From positions 1 through 16,901 of the forward strand of contig JAKALX010000023.1 in the NCBI GenBank assembly GCA_021823905.1: a stretch of DNA of 16,901 nt, in the 5' to 3' direction. Origin of the DNA: Chloroflexota bacterium (GTDB taxonomy: Bacteria; Chloroflexota; Dehalococcoidia; Tepidiformales; Tepidiformaceae). Position numbers and translations under genes: made by a program. This document shows positions 1 to 6,955 of this stretch, piece after piece. A model generated the notes under the pieces. The model did not search any database. It had not been told where the DNA came from and worked only from the letters and a program-made list of their open reading frames with translations. Numbering within the stretch: position 1 is the first letter of the stretch; each line of letters starts with the position of its first letter.

Positions 1-267
1 GACGATGCTGAGGTCGTTGAACCAGTGGATGTGCACCGGCGCCAGCTCGACGTTGAGGGCGGCGACGGGCGTCTTGAGGCGGGAGAGCTGGTCCTCGGTG
101 AGGTCGTCGCGGAAGCTGACGATGGCCCGCTGCCACTGCGCGTTGACCGCGCACGAGGCGAGGCGGGCCGCCTCGAGCATCTTCTGGATCTTCTCGCGCT
201 CGACGGGCCTGTCGGGGTCGAAGAACCGGATCGACCGCCTGCGGCCGACGACTTCCTTGTATTCCAT
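1..267 (-). CDS. Nitroreductase-family FMN oxidoreductase, N-terminal part (cut by window edge)
   Basis: The first 89 residues of a nitroreductase-fold flavoprotein are visible; the gene runs off the left edge. It opens MEYKEVVGRRRSIRFFDPD, and the RRSIRFF segment matches the RRSxRxF motif that contacts FMN phosphate in this family. A further stretch, ASCAVNAQWQRAIV at about residues 37-50, fits the family's Ser/Asn/Gln/Trp flavin-site motif. Start: the ATG at 267 is preceded by GGGAGG about 8 nt upstream. It begins 33 nt after the acyl-CoA dehydrogenase stop on the same strand and is probably co-transcribed with it. Family members reduce nitro groups, enones or flavins, or dehydrogenate, with NAD(P)H and FMN, usually as cytoplasmic homodimers. 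The substrate cannot be told from this fragment. In this operon a role in electron transfer or enoyl/enone chemistry is possible but unproven. Confidence 0.85.
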   Translation of the reverse strand, partial: MEYKEVVGRRRSIRFFDPDRPVEREKIQKMLEAARLASCAVNAQWQRAIVSFRDDLTEDQLSRLKTPVAALNVELAPVHIHWFNDLSIV

Positions 268-300
268 GGCGTGCGCCTCCCTGAATGCTGCGTGTCTCAC

Positions 301-1548
301 CTACGCAGTGTACGAGTCGAGGACATCCCGGGCGCCGGCCAGCGCCAGCACCTCGTTGCAGCCGTCCTCGATGAGTGACGCGCGGGCGTCGCGGAAGAAC
401 TTCTCGACGACGAGCTCCCGGCAGAGGCCGAGGCCGCCGAACAGTTGGATGGCGTCGCTCGCTACGTTGAACGCGGCCTGTGTACAGGTGATCTTCGACG
501 CGATAGAGTACGGCAGCGCCGGCGGGACGGTGCTCAGGTTGTACACCATCGCCGCGCGCGAAATGGCGCGCGCCTGCTCGACGCGCGTGAACATGTCGAA
601 GAGCTTGGTCTGTACGACCTGGTGCTCGGAGATCAGTTTTCCTCCCTGGCGGCGCGTCTTGGTGTAGGCCAGCGCCTCCTCGAACGACGCGCGAGCGACG
701 CCCGTGAGCAGCGCGCCCATCATAGCGTTCGCGGTCGCCAGCGTCATGTTCAGGACGGTCGCGTATCCCTCGGATTCCACGAGCATGTAGTCGCGCGGGA
801 TACGCACGTTGTCGAAGAAGATTTCGCCCTGGTTGAGCGCGCGCTGGCCGAGCTTGTCGAGCGGCTTCCCCTTGGTGACACCGGGAAGGCCCAGCGGCAC
901 CACGGCCACGCCGCCGCCCGCCATGCCCATGCTGGGGTCGAGGGTCAGGAAGAGCAGCGCATGGGTGGCGATGGTGCCGTTGGAGACCCATGACGACTTC
1001 TGGCCGTTGATCACCCACTCGTCACCATCGAGGCGCGCGCGGCACTCCCCCGCCGTCTCCGGGTTCGCAAACGCCTCCGTGCCCAGCATCAGCGTGTCGG
1101 AGCCGTGCTGCGGTTCGGTGATCGCCCAGCAACCGATGTGCTTCGCCTCGCGGTCGGCGGCGAATGGCAGGACGATCTCCTCCATCAGCCGCTTGTTCCC
1201 GGTCAAGGCCGCGAACTGCGCGGCGTAAACGAACGGGAACGACGCCACCGCCAGAGCCACGCCGAAGTCCACGCTCCCCCACGCCATCTCCTCGATGACG
1301 ATGTGCATGTCGAGCGGGCCCAGGTTCGCTCCGCCGAGCGCCTCCGGGAACTGCGACAGGTGAAAGCCCTGCCCGTAGTAGGCCCGGAAGACGTCCCACA
1401 GCGGCGATCCCTGCGCGATGACCGCTTCGGGATCCATCTTGTCCAGCTTGATGCTGACCGGACGCAGCACTTCCGCCGCAAACCGATGGGTCTGCTCTTT
1501 GATCGCGATCTGCTCCGGTGTCAGGTCCTTGTTGAGCTCCAGGTACAT
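301..1548 (-). CDS. Acyl-CoA dehydrogenase family protein (Asp at the usual catalytic-base position)
   Basis: This is a 415-aa FAD acyl-CoA dehydrogenase, slightly longer than the usual 380-390 aa. It would introduce an alpha,beta double bond into an acyl-CoA thioester and pass electrons to an electron-transfer flavoprotein. The first family signature is AITEPQHGSDT (residues 142-152); the second spans QLFGGLG (368-374) and FRDAR (385-389). Aligned to medium-chain acyl-CoA dehydrogenase, the catalytic Glu of YEGTS falls on Asp395 in IEDGCNE (393-399). I recall Asp replacing Glu in some alicyclic acyl-CoA dehydrogenases, so a ring or branched substrate is possible; Glu394 next door could also serve. 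Start: ATG 1548 has AAAGGAGG 7 nt upstream, whereas ATG 1554 lies only 1 nt from it. It follows the Mo-enzyme beta subunit by 202 bp and precedes the nitroreductase by 33 bp. The family is certain; the substrate is not. Confidence 0.94.
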   Translation of the reverse strand: MYLELNKDLTPEQIAIKEQTHRFAAEVLRPVSIKLDKMDPEAVIAQGSPLWDVFRAYYGQGFHLSQFPEALGGANLGPLDMHIVIEEMAWGSVDFGVALAVASFPFVYAAQFAALTGNKRLMEEIVLPFAADREAKHIGCWAITEPQHGSDTLMLGTEAFANPETAGECRARLDGDEWVINGQKSSWVSNGTIATHALLFLTLDPSMGMAGGGVAVVPLGLPGVTKGKPLDKLGQRALNQGEIFFDNVRIPRDYMLVESEGYATVLNMTLATANAMMGALLTGVARASFEEALAYTKTRRQGGKLISEHQVVQTKLFDMFTRVEQARAISRAAMVYNLSTVPPALPYSIASKITCTQAAFNVASDAIQLFGGLGLCRELVVEKFFRDARASLIEDGCNEVLALAGARDVLDSYTA

Positions 1549-1555
1549 GTCCATG

Positions 1556-1563
1556 CCTCCTTT
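1556..1563 (-). promoter_or_regulatory. Ribosome binding site deciding the acyl-CoA dehydrogenase start
   Basis: AAAGGAGG on the minus strand lies 7 nt before ATG 1548 but only 1 nt before the in-frame ATG at 1554. This favours 1548 as the real start. A much longer in-frame extension reaching 1698 has no comparable site and no family similarity. Confidence 0.7.
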
Positions 1564-1723
1564 GCTGCTCTCGTCGCGGCCCGTTCCGGCCACCCCCGTT
1601 GCTGCGTGACCGGCCCTGCGGCATGACGTCGCAGACGCCGAGTGCGACCACCGATTCAGCATCTCCTCGTCAGCCGCGGCAAGGATCCGCCTGGGCAACC
1701 TGCCCTCCGCCGGGACAGATCTA

Positions 1724-1737
1724 TCGCCGATCGGCGA
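1724..1737. repeat. 14-bp perfect palindrome after the beta-subunit gene
   Basis: TCGCCGATCGGCGA is self-complementary and lies 13 bp past the beta-subunit stop, within the 202-bp gap before the acyl-CoA dehydrogenase. No T-run follows on the minus strand, so it is not a classic intrinsic terminator. It could be a protein-binding site, an mRNA 3'-end stabiliser, or chance in GC-rich DNA. Confidence 0.35.
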
Positions 1738-1750
1738 CCGGCTTCCCCAG

Positions 1751-2782
1751 TCAGCTCCAGACGATCTCGGCCGGGTCTCGCCGCAGGTGGCCGAGCGCTT
1801 CCTCCCACTTGTACATGACGAGCAGGTCCATCAGCTCCGACGGCTGGCCCGAGCGGCGCTTCGCCATCTCCGTCTTCAGCGTATCGACGGCGCCGTGCAC
1901 CGGCTGGCCGAACAGCGACTCCAGGTACGACGCCGGGATGCGGTCGCCGTTCTCGTTCCAGCTCCCGTCCGCGTTCAGCGGCGCCGGGCTCAGCGGTGGG
2001 ATGTAGTACACGTTCGGCTTCGTCTCGAACTCGGGGTGCAGCGGCAGCGCCACCTTCCACTGGTTGACCAACTTCGCCACTGGCCCGTGCGCGTCGTCGA
2101 GGAAGCCGATCCACGCCGCCCGGCCCGGGCACTGCCGCACGCACGCCGGCGCGACGCCCTGCTCGATGCGCGGGAAGCAGCCGATGCACTGCTGGCTGAC
2201 CTTGCGCGCCGGGTTGAAGTAGATCTTCTTGTACGGGCAGGCGCGCGCGCACATCTGCGCGCCCTTGCAGAGGTCCTCGTTGCGGAGGACGAGGCCGTTC
2301 TCCGGGTCCTTGTACAGCGCGTCGTTGGGGCAGGCCTCGACGCAGCCGGGCTGCGTGCAGTGGTTGCAGAGCCGCGGCAGGTAGAAATAGTACGAGTTGG
2401 GGAACTCGCCCGCGCCCTCGTCCTCGTCCCAGTTCATGCCCCACGTCTTGCTGCCCGCCGTCTTCTCCAGGTGGACGTCGCGGCCCTTGCCGCCGCGCAG
2501 CACCTCCTGGTAGTTGTAGTCCCAGCCGCCGCCGAACTCCTCGGGCGTCGGCAGCTTGCCGGGTGTCTGCTTGCCGTCCTTGTAGCCGCCGCCCATCGTC
2601 TCCCAGCCCTTCGGCGTGCCCTGGCCGGGCTGCGTGTTGACGGTCATCCACCACTGGTGCTCGGTGCCCTCATCCTGCGTCCAGAGCATCTTACAGGCGA
2701 CCGAGCAGGTCTGGCAGCCGATGCACTTGTTCAGGTCGAAAACCCACGCGAGCTGTCGCTTCGATGCGGTGATCGTGCCCAT
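1751..2782 (-). CDS. Type II DMSO-reductase-family molybdoenzyme, iron-sulfur beta subunit (EbdB/NarH-like)
   Basis: A 343-aa electron-transfer subunit with four Cys groups. Group 1 is C20-x2-C23-x2-C26-x3-C30 (CIGCQTCSVAC). Group 2 is C139, C142, C147, C151. Group 3 is C172, C178, C182, with Ala175 where a fourth Cys would stand. Group 4 is C199, C202, C214, C218. This is the NarH/EbdB/DdhB plan: three [4Fe-4S] clusters plus one [3Fe-4S] at the group with the replaced Cys (Trp in NarH). The RQLAWVFDLNKCIGCQTC opening is very like ethylbenzene dehydrogenase beta. It carries electrons from the Mo subunit toward a membrane or soluble acceptor. Start: ATG 2782, with GGAGAGGG a few nt upstream; it lies 47 bp after the alpha stop. 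No gamma (heme b) subunit or assembly chaperone follows; an acyl-CoA dehydrogenase does instead. The subfamily is certain; the exact enzyme is not. Confidence 0.93.
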   Translation of the reverse strand: MGTITASKRQLAWVFDLNKCIGCQTCSVACKMLWTQDEGTEHQWWMTVNTQPGQGTPKGWETMGGGYKDGKQTPGKLPTPEEFGGGWDYNYQEVLRGGKGRDVHLEKTAGSKTWGMNWDEDEGAGEFPNSYYFYLPRLCNHCTQPGCVEACPNDALYKDPENGLVLRNEDLCKGAQMCARACPYKKIYFNPARKVSQQCIGCFPRIEQGVAPACVRQCPGRAAWIGFLDDAHGPVAKLVNQWKVALPLHPEFETKPNVYYIPPLSPAPLNADGSWNENGDRIPASYLESLFGQPVHGAVDTLKTEMAKRRSGQPSELMDLLVMYKWEEALGHLRRDPAEIVWS

Positions 2783-2829
2783 TAGTCCCTCTCCACTTCG
2801 AACTGTTGCCGGCCGTTTGGGCGTCGCAT

Positions 2830-5628
2830 CTACTTCACCTTCTCGACATCGACGTGGACGGCGCGGTCCGCCGGGATCGGCTGCCAATGGAACGGCCGGT
2901 ACTGCAGGTGGCCGTAGCCGCCGGCGAGGCCCAGCCACTTGACGTGGCCAACCTCGACGTCGGCCTGGCTGTACCACTCCTTGTGCATGTACGGCTCGAA
3001 GCCGTTGTAAACGATCACCTGGCCCGGCCGCACGGCCGGCGAGATCTTCGCCGTGATCAGCATCGAGCCGACGTCGCTCACCACCCGCACCCACTCGCCG
3101 TTCTCGATCTTCTTCGCCTTGGCGTCCTTGTTGTTGATGAACATGAACGGCTCGCCGCGGTGCGTGTTCATGATGATGTTGTTGGTCAGGTTCATGGAGT
3201 GGATGCTCCAGCGGTTGTGGCCGCTCGTCATCTTGAACTGGCGCTTCGGGCCGCCGTGGCCCGGCGGCTCCTTGTGCACCGGCAGCTCTTCACCCGCCTC
3301 CAGGAACCACTCGTGGTCGATGTAGAACTGCGCCCGCCGCGTCAGCGTCGCGTACGGCAGCTTGTCCTCGGTGTGCCAGCGGAACGGGTTGTGCGTCTCG
3401 TCCGGCTTGATGGTCGACGATTGCCCGAGCCCGTGGCCGACGAGCCCCCAGCCGGTCCAGCGGATGGTGCCCTTCTGCCGCGCGACCTCGAGCGTGCTGT
3501 CCGGCGGCAGGATGCCGTACGCCGCGTTGTCCTTGATCTCCTCCGCCATGCGCGTCTCCTCGTCGAGAAGAGCGCCGTTGAGGGTGCGGTCATTCACGAG
3601 GTTCTTCAGGGTGTGCACCGTACCGTTACGGTCGGTGAACTCCGTCATGCCGCGCTCGGCAGCCCGCTCCTCGATCTTCCGCACGAGGCCGATGCCGATG
3701 TCGTAGTCGTTCATAGCGAGGTCCGGCGGGTCCACGGCCTTGTCGATCAGCACGAAATTGAGATGGTGGACCGAAGGCATACCCATACCGATCTTCTCGT
3801 AGTGCTGGGCGGCGGGCAGGATGTAGTCCGAGTGGAGTCCGGTCGTGTTGATGCGGAAGTCCACCGAGACGATCATCTTCAACTCGGGCCAGAGCTTTTC
3901 GAGCAGCAGACGCTGGCCGCCGCGCTGGCGCCGCAGCATGTTGCCGCCGGACTCGAACAGCACGCGCGGCGTCACGTCCTGGTACGCCTTCGCGAGCCCG
4001 GAGTCCCACCAGCCTCTTTCGAGCGCCTCGTTCAGGTACTCGTCGAAGGTGCGCTTCATCGACGGGTCGTTGTTGTCCGGGTTGTTCCAGCGCTCCTTGT
4101 AGCCGTACTGGTAGTACCAGAGGAACGCCGGCGGGATCATCCGCGGCAGCAGCCCGCCCGGCCCGATTCCCCGCTCGACGGCGAGCTGCGAGGCTCGGTA
4201 GGTCAGCATCTCGAGCGTGAGCGTGGGGTCGTCCTGATTGAGGAAGCGGCGCGCCTTCGTAAGGTTGTTCAGCCACTCGCGCGCCGCGTCCTGCCCCATG
4301 CGCCCCTTGTTGAGTGCGAAGCTGCTGCCATCGAGCGCCGAGATGGCCCAGGAGCGAGTGCCCGTCCCCTGCTTGCCCCAGTTGCCGGTGAGCCCCAGCA
4401 GCAGCGCCATCGACCGCTCGTAGAGGTCGCCGTGGTAGTACTTGCCGGAGTTCCAGCCGCTGAAGATCTTGGTCTTGCGCGTCGCCACCTTGCGCGCGAG
4501 CTTGCGGATCATGTCGGGGTGCGTTTCGCAGATCTTGGCAGCGGTCTCCGGGTCGTAGTCCTTCAGCCGCTCCTTGAGCCGCTCGAACGCCGGTATTACC
4601 TCGACGGTGCTGCCGTCTTTGAGCGTCACGGTGTACGTGCCTTCGAGCGCAGGCTCGACGTCGGCGAGCGCCAGCGTGCCGCGCGGCGCGGGCGTCAGCA
4701 CCTGCGATCGGTCGTCCATCCAGAAGAACTGGTCGTCGCGGTCACCCTCGGCGACGTCACTGCCGCGGAGGAACCGCAGGTTGTCCTTGCGGACCAGCAG
4801 CGGCAGGTCGGTCTGTTCCTGCACGAAGCGCTTGTTGTAGATGCCGGCGTCGATGATCACCTTGCACATCGACAGCGCGAGCGCGGCGTCGCTGCCGATC
4901 TTGACCGGCATGTGGTAATCGGCGTGGATGGCCGAGGGGCTGAAGTCGGGGGCGATGGTGACGACCTCGCCGCCGTTGTAGCGGGATTCGGCGACGTAGT
5001 GGTACCAGTGGATGTTGGTGTAGACGGGGTTGCAGTGCCAGATCAACGTCAGCTCGGCGAGGAACCAGTCGTCCATCGAGCTGACAGGGTTGAAGATGCC
5101 CCAGGTGATGTAGTAGCCGGGACTGAAGTCCTGGAACTCGGCGTTTCCGTCGGTGGTCGGGCTGTTCAAGGCGAACGTGAATGCACGTGCGGGCGCGGCG
5201 CCCGGCTCGGGCGTCATCAGGTTGATGATCGATTCGGGTCCCTGGTCCTGAATCGCGTCCAGCATCGCGTCGGCGATGTCCGTGAACGCCTCATCCCAGG
5301 AGACCTCTTGCCACTTGCCTTCGCCGCGCTTGCCGGCACGCTTGAGCGGCCGCGTCACGCGGTCCGGCGAGGAATGGAGGTGGCACCAGGAGGCGCCCTT
5401 CTGGCACCCCATCGGGTTCATGTCCGGCACGCCCTGCTGGATCGTCGGGAGCCGGGCCGCCTGCTCCTCGCGGACGACCTTGCCGTCGCGACTGTAGACG
5501 CGCCAGGGGCAGCCGCCGGGGTAGCAGTCGACGGAATGGCTGCCCCACGTCACCTTGTCCCACTTCCACTTGTCGCGGTAGCGGTCGGCCCAGGCGCCGG
5601 CCGTGATCTGCTTCGCTTGTTGTGTCAC
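2830..5628 (-). CDS. Type II DMSO-reductase-family molybdopterin oxidoreductase, catalytic alpha subunit (EbdA-like)
   Basis: A 932-aa bis-MGD molybdoenzyme. The N-terminal FS0 iron-sulfur motif is H31-x3-C35-x4-C40 with C75 (MGCQKGAS); NarG has C-x3-C, so one residue is extra. The molybdenum ligand by alignment with NarG is Asp167 in EFQDFSPG, which marks the type II branch. EQTDLPLLVR (271-280) is shared with ethylbenzene, dimethylsulfide, selenate and (per)chlorate enzymes. Hydroxylating members add water-derived oxygen to unactivated C-H bonds without O2; others reduce oxyanions. The alcohol dehydrogenase upstream and acyl-CoA dehydrogenase downstream favour hydroxylation of a hydrophobic substrate (inference). 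No twin-arginine leader is seen; the start MTQQAKQITAGAWADRYRDK resembles the NarG N-terminus, so a cytoplasmic location is likelier than the periplasm. Start: GTG 5628 with AAGGAGG 6 nt upstream. The gene follows the alcohol dehydrogenase by 141 bp. Confidence 0.94.
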   Translation of the reverse strand: MTQQAKQITAGAWADRYRDKWKWDKVTWGSHSVDCYPGGCPWRVYSRDGKVVREEQAARLPTIQQGVPDMNPMGCQKGASWCHLHSSPDRVTRPLKRAGKRGEGKWQEVSWDEAFTDIADAMLDAIQDQGPESIINLMTPEPGAAPARAFTFALNSPTTDGNAEFQDFSPGYYITWGIFNPVSSMDDWFLAELTLIWHCNPVYTNIHWYHYVAESRYNGGEVVTIAPDFSPSAIHADYHMPVKIGSDAALALSMCKVIIDAGIYNKRFVQEQTDLPLLVRKDNLRFLRGSDVAEGDRDDQFFWMDDRSQVLTPAPRGTLALADVEPALEGTYTVTLKDGSTVEVIPAFERLKERLKDYDPETAAKICETHPDMIRKLARKVATRKTKIFSGWNSGKYYHGDLYERSMALLLGLTGNWGKQGTGTRSWAISALDGSSFALNKGRMGQDAAREWLNNLTKARRFLNQDDPTLTLEMLTYRASQLAVERGIGPGGLLPRMIPPAFLWYYQYGYKERWNNPDNNDPSMKRTFDEYLNEALERGWWDSGLAKAYQDVTPRVLFESGGNMLRRQRGGQRLLLEKLWPELKMIVSVDFRINTTGLHSDYILPAAQHYEKIGMGMPSVHHLNFVLIDKAVDPPDLAMNDYDIGIGLVRKIEERAAERGMTEFTDRNGTVHTLKNLVNDRTLNGALLDEETRMAEEIKDNAAYGILPPDSTLEVARQKGTIRWTGWGLVGHGLGQSSTIKPDETHNPFRWHTEDKLPYATLTRRAQFYIDHEWFLEAGEELPVHKEPPGHGGPKRQFKMTSGHNRWSIHSMNLTNNIIMNTHRGEPFMFINNKDAKAKKIENGEWVRVVSDVGSMLITAKISPAVRPGQVIVYNGFEPYMHKEWYSQADVEVGHVKWLGLAGGYGHLQYRPFHWQPIPADRAVHVDVEKVK

Positions 5629-5646
5629 CGGAGTCCTCCTTCGTCA

Positions 5647-5668
5647 GGTTGGCGCACGCGAGCCAACC
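5647..5668. repeat. 7-bp inverted repeat in the alpha-subunit leader
   Basis: GGTTGGC and GCCAACC are perfect 7-bp arms around an 8-nt loop. They sit 5 bp upstream of the alpha-subunit Shine-Dalgarno (5635-5641) in the 141-bp gap after the alcohol dehydrogenase. It could be an operator for a promoter private to the Mo enzyme, or an mRNA hairpin setting alpha translation. There is no U-run, so a terminator is unlikely. Confidence 0.45.
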
Positions 5669-5769
5669 GTCCACCGCTCGTGTTCCCATCCCCGCCCGCT
5701 CGCGCGTTCGAGGTCAGTTCCTTGGCGGTTTGCCGCGCACGTTCGCTGCGGCACCACGCGCCGGCCTCT

Positions 5770-6807
5770 CTACGGGTGCAGGACCACCTTCAGTGCCTCG
5801 CGCCGATCAAACAGCCGGTACGCTTCCGGCGCCTCTGCCAGAGCCAGCTCGTGGCTGACGATGGAAGAGGGGTCCAGACGTCCATGTGCGACAAGCGCCA
5901 TCGCCTCGCCCCAGTAGGCGAGCACGTTGCACAGGCCACCCACGAGACGCGCGTCCTTGATCCAGAGCATGCCGTACGGGAACAGCGGAATATTCTCGGT
6001 GAACACGCCGGCCACGGACACCACGCCGGCGCGCCGCACGAGCTGAATCGCGGCGGTCAGCGCCGCCTCGGCGCCGACGCATTCGACGACCGCGTCCGGC
6101 CCCCGTGACTCGGTGGCGCTCAGGAGGATCGCCAGCGGGTCCTGTTCGTCGATGTTCACGGGGATGGCGCCGTTGTCCGCCGCGATCCGCAGGCGGGTAG
6201 CATCGCGGTCGAGCGCGTACACCGCGCCGGCGCCTTGGAGAAGCGCGCAGCGCTGCGCGAGCAGGCCGACCGGACCGCAGCCGACGATGGCTACGGTGTC
6301 ACCGGGGTTGAAGCTCGCGTTGCGGACGGCCTGATGGGCGGTGGTCAGGATGTCGCCGATGAACAGCGCCCGCAGGTCATCAATGCCGTCCGGGATGGGC
6401 ATGAGTGCGAGATCGGCGTTGGGGACAAGGACGCGCTCGGCCTGTGCACCGCGCAAGTTTCCGAACGCCGTCCCGAAGCCGAAGAGCCGCATCGCACCAC
6501 AGTGGTGGTACAGGCGGCGGCGGCAGGACCAGCAGGCACCGCACGCGGTGTGGAAGGCGCCGACGACCCGGTCTCCAGGCGTGAACTGGCTCACCTCACT
6601 GCCCGCCTCCTCGACCACGCCCACGAACTCGTGGCCGACGACGAAACCGGGATCAACAGGAAGGCGGCCATGATAGAGGTGGAGATCGCTGCCGCAGATG
6701 CCTGCGGCTGTGACGCGGACGATGGCTTCACCCGCGTGTTCCAGTTTGGGGTCCGGTACTTCACCGATCCTGACGTCGCCGGCACCGAACAACTGGATCG
6801 CTTTCAC
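5770..6807 (-). CDS. Zinc-dependent medium-chain alcohol dehydrogenase (left-arm paralogue)
   Basis: A 345-aa MDR/Zn-alcohol dehydrogenase that would oxidise an alcohol to aldehyde or ketone with NAD+. Catalytic zinc residues are C38 (GICGSD) and H59/E60 (VGHEF). Structural zinc cysteines are C89, C92, C95 and C103. The Rossmann motif is G176-C-G178-P-V-G181, and Asp200 at the end of the second strand predicts NAD over NADP. Start: GTG 6807 with AAGGAGG 6 nt upstream; this start gives the same length as its paralogue at 9289-10326, to which it aligns without gaps (about 189/345 identical by hand count). It is first in the minus-strand run leading to the molybdoenzyme, so it may oxidise the alcohol that enzyme makes (inference). 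Regulatory palindromes lie upstream. Confidence 0.93.
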   Translation of the reverse strand: MKAIQLFGAGDVRIGEVPDPKLEHAGEAIVRVTAAGICGSDLHLYHGRLPVDPGFVVGHEFVGVVEEAGSEVSQFTPGDRVVGAFHTACGACWSCRRRLYHHCGAMRLFGFGTAFGNLRGAQAERVLVPNADLALMPIPDGIDDLRALFIGDILTTAHQAVRNASFNPGDTVAIVGCGPVGLLAQRCALLQGAGAVYALDRDATRLRIAADNGAIPVNIDEQDPLAILLSATESRGPDAVVECVGAEAALTAAIQLVRRAGVVSVAGVFTENIPLFPYGMLWIKDARLVGGLCNVLAYWGEAMALVAHGRLDPSSIVSHELALAEAPEAYRLFDRREALKVVLHP

Positions 6808-6847
6808 GAAGCGCCTCCTTCTTCCGCCGTAGCCAAGCCGCACTGGA

Positions 6848-6861
6848 CCTCGGCGCCGAGG
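6848..6861. promoter_or_regulatory. 14-bp perfect palindrome, candidate operator for the left arm
   Basis: CCTCGGCGCCGAGG is fully self-complementary. It lies 41-54 nt upstream of the alcohol dehydrogenase GTG and just downstream of the proposed -10 element, so it would cover the transcription start. That position suits a repressor site; an mRNA leader hairpin or chance in GC-rich DNA are alternatives. Confidence 0.35.
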
Positions 6862-6864
6862 CAC

Positions 6865-6894
6865 AATCTACGCGCCACTCCACCCGTCCGTGAA
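6865..6894 (-). promoter_or_regulatory. Possible sigma-70-type promoter for the left arm
   Basis: On the minus strand TTCACG (6894-6889) and TAGATT (6870-6865) are 18 nt apart, each matching four of six consensus bases. Transcription would start near 6858, about 50 nt before the GTG. No competing promoter of similar quality was seen, but the match is modest. Confidence 0.3.
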
Positions 6895-6920
6895 GGGCCG
6901 TGCAGCCCCCGCGCGGGGTC

Positions 6921-6955
6921 GATCAAGGGGGATGCCAACCCCCCATTCGGGGGGA
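6921..6955. promoter_or_regulatory. G/C inverted-repeat cluster, candidate response-regulator site 1
   Basis: The core ACCCCCCATTCGG (6938-6950) extends into a 6-bp-arm inverted repeat, CCCCCC-ATTC-GGGGGG (6939-6954). Just upstream GGGGG (6927-6931) can pair with the same C block, giving two mutually exclusive pairings, and GATCA (6921-6925) precedes it. Nearly the same core and a GATCA at similar distance recur at 9132-9160 before the other alcohol dehydrogenase. The site is 131 bp from the left-arm start and 173 bp from the kinase start. The neighbouring NarL-type regulator is the obvious candidate binder (inference). Confidence 0.5.

Noticed and set aside
2783..3094. A long N-terminal extension of the beta subunit overlapping alpha
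   Set aside because: The ATG at 2782 has a ribosome site and the expected family N-terminus; the extension has no similarity to this family.
1751..5628. Respiratory nitrate reductase NarGH
   Set aside because: Alpha is about 930 aa rather than about 1240, no narJ or narI follows, and segments such as EQTDLPLLVR and the beta N-terminus fit the ethylbenzene/dimethylsulfide dehydrogenase group better.
2806..6108. A 1100-codon open frame on the plus strand, antisense to the molybdoenzyme alpha gene and the alcohol dehydrogenase end
   Set aside because: It mirrors the codon bias of the high-GC genes opposite, has Arg/Val/Leu-rich low-complexity content with no family pattern, and spans two real genes and their gap.
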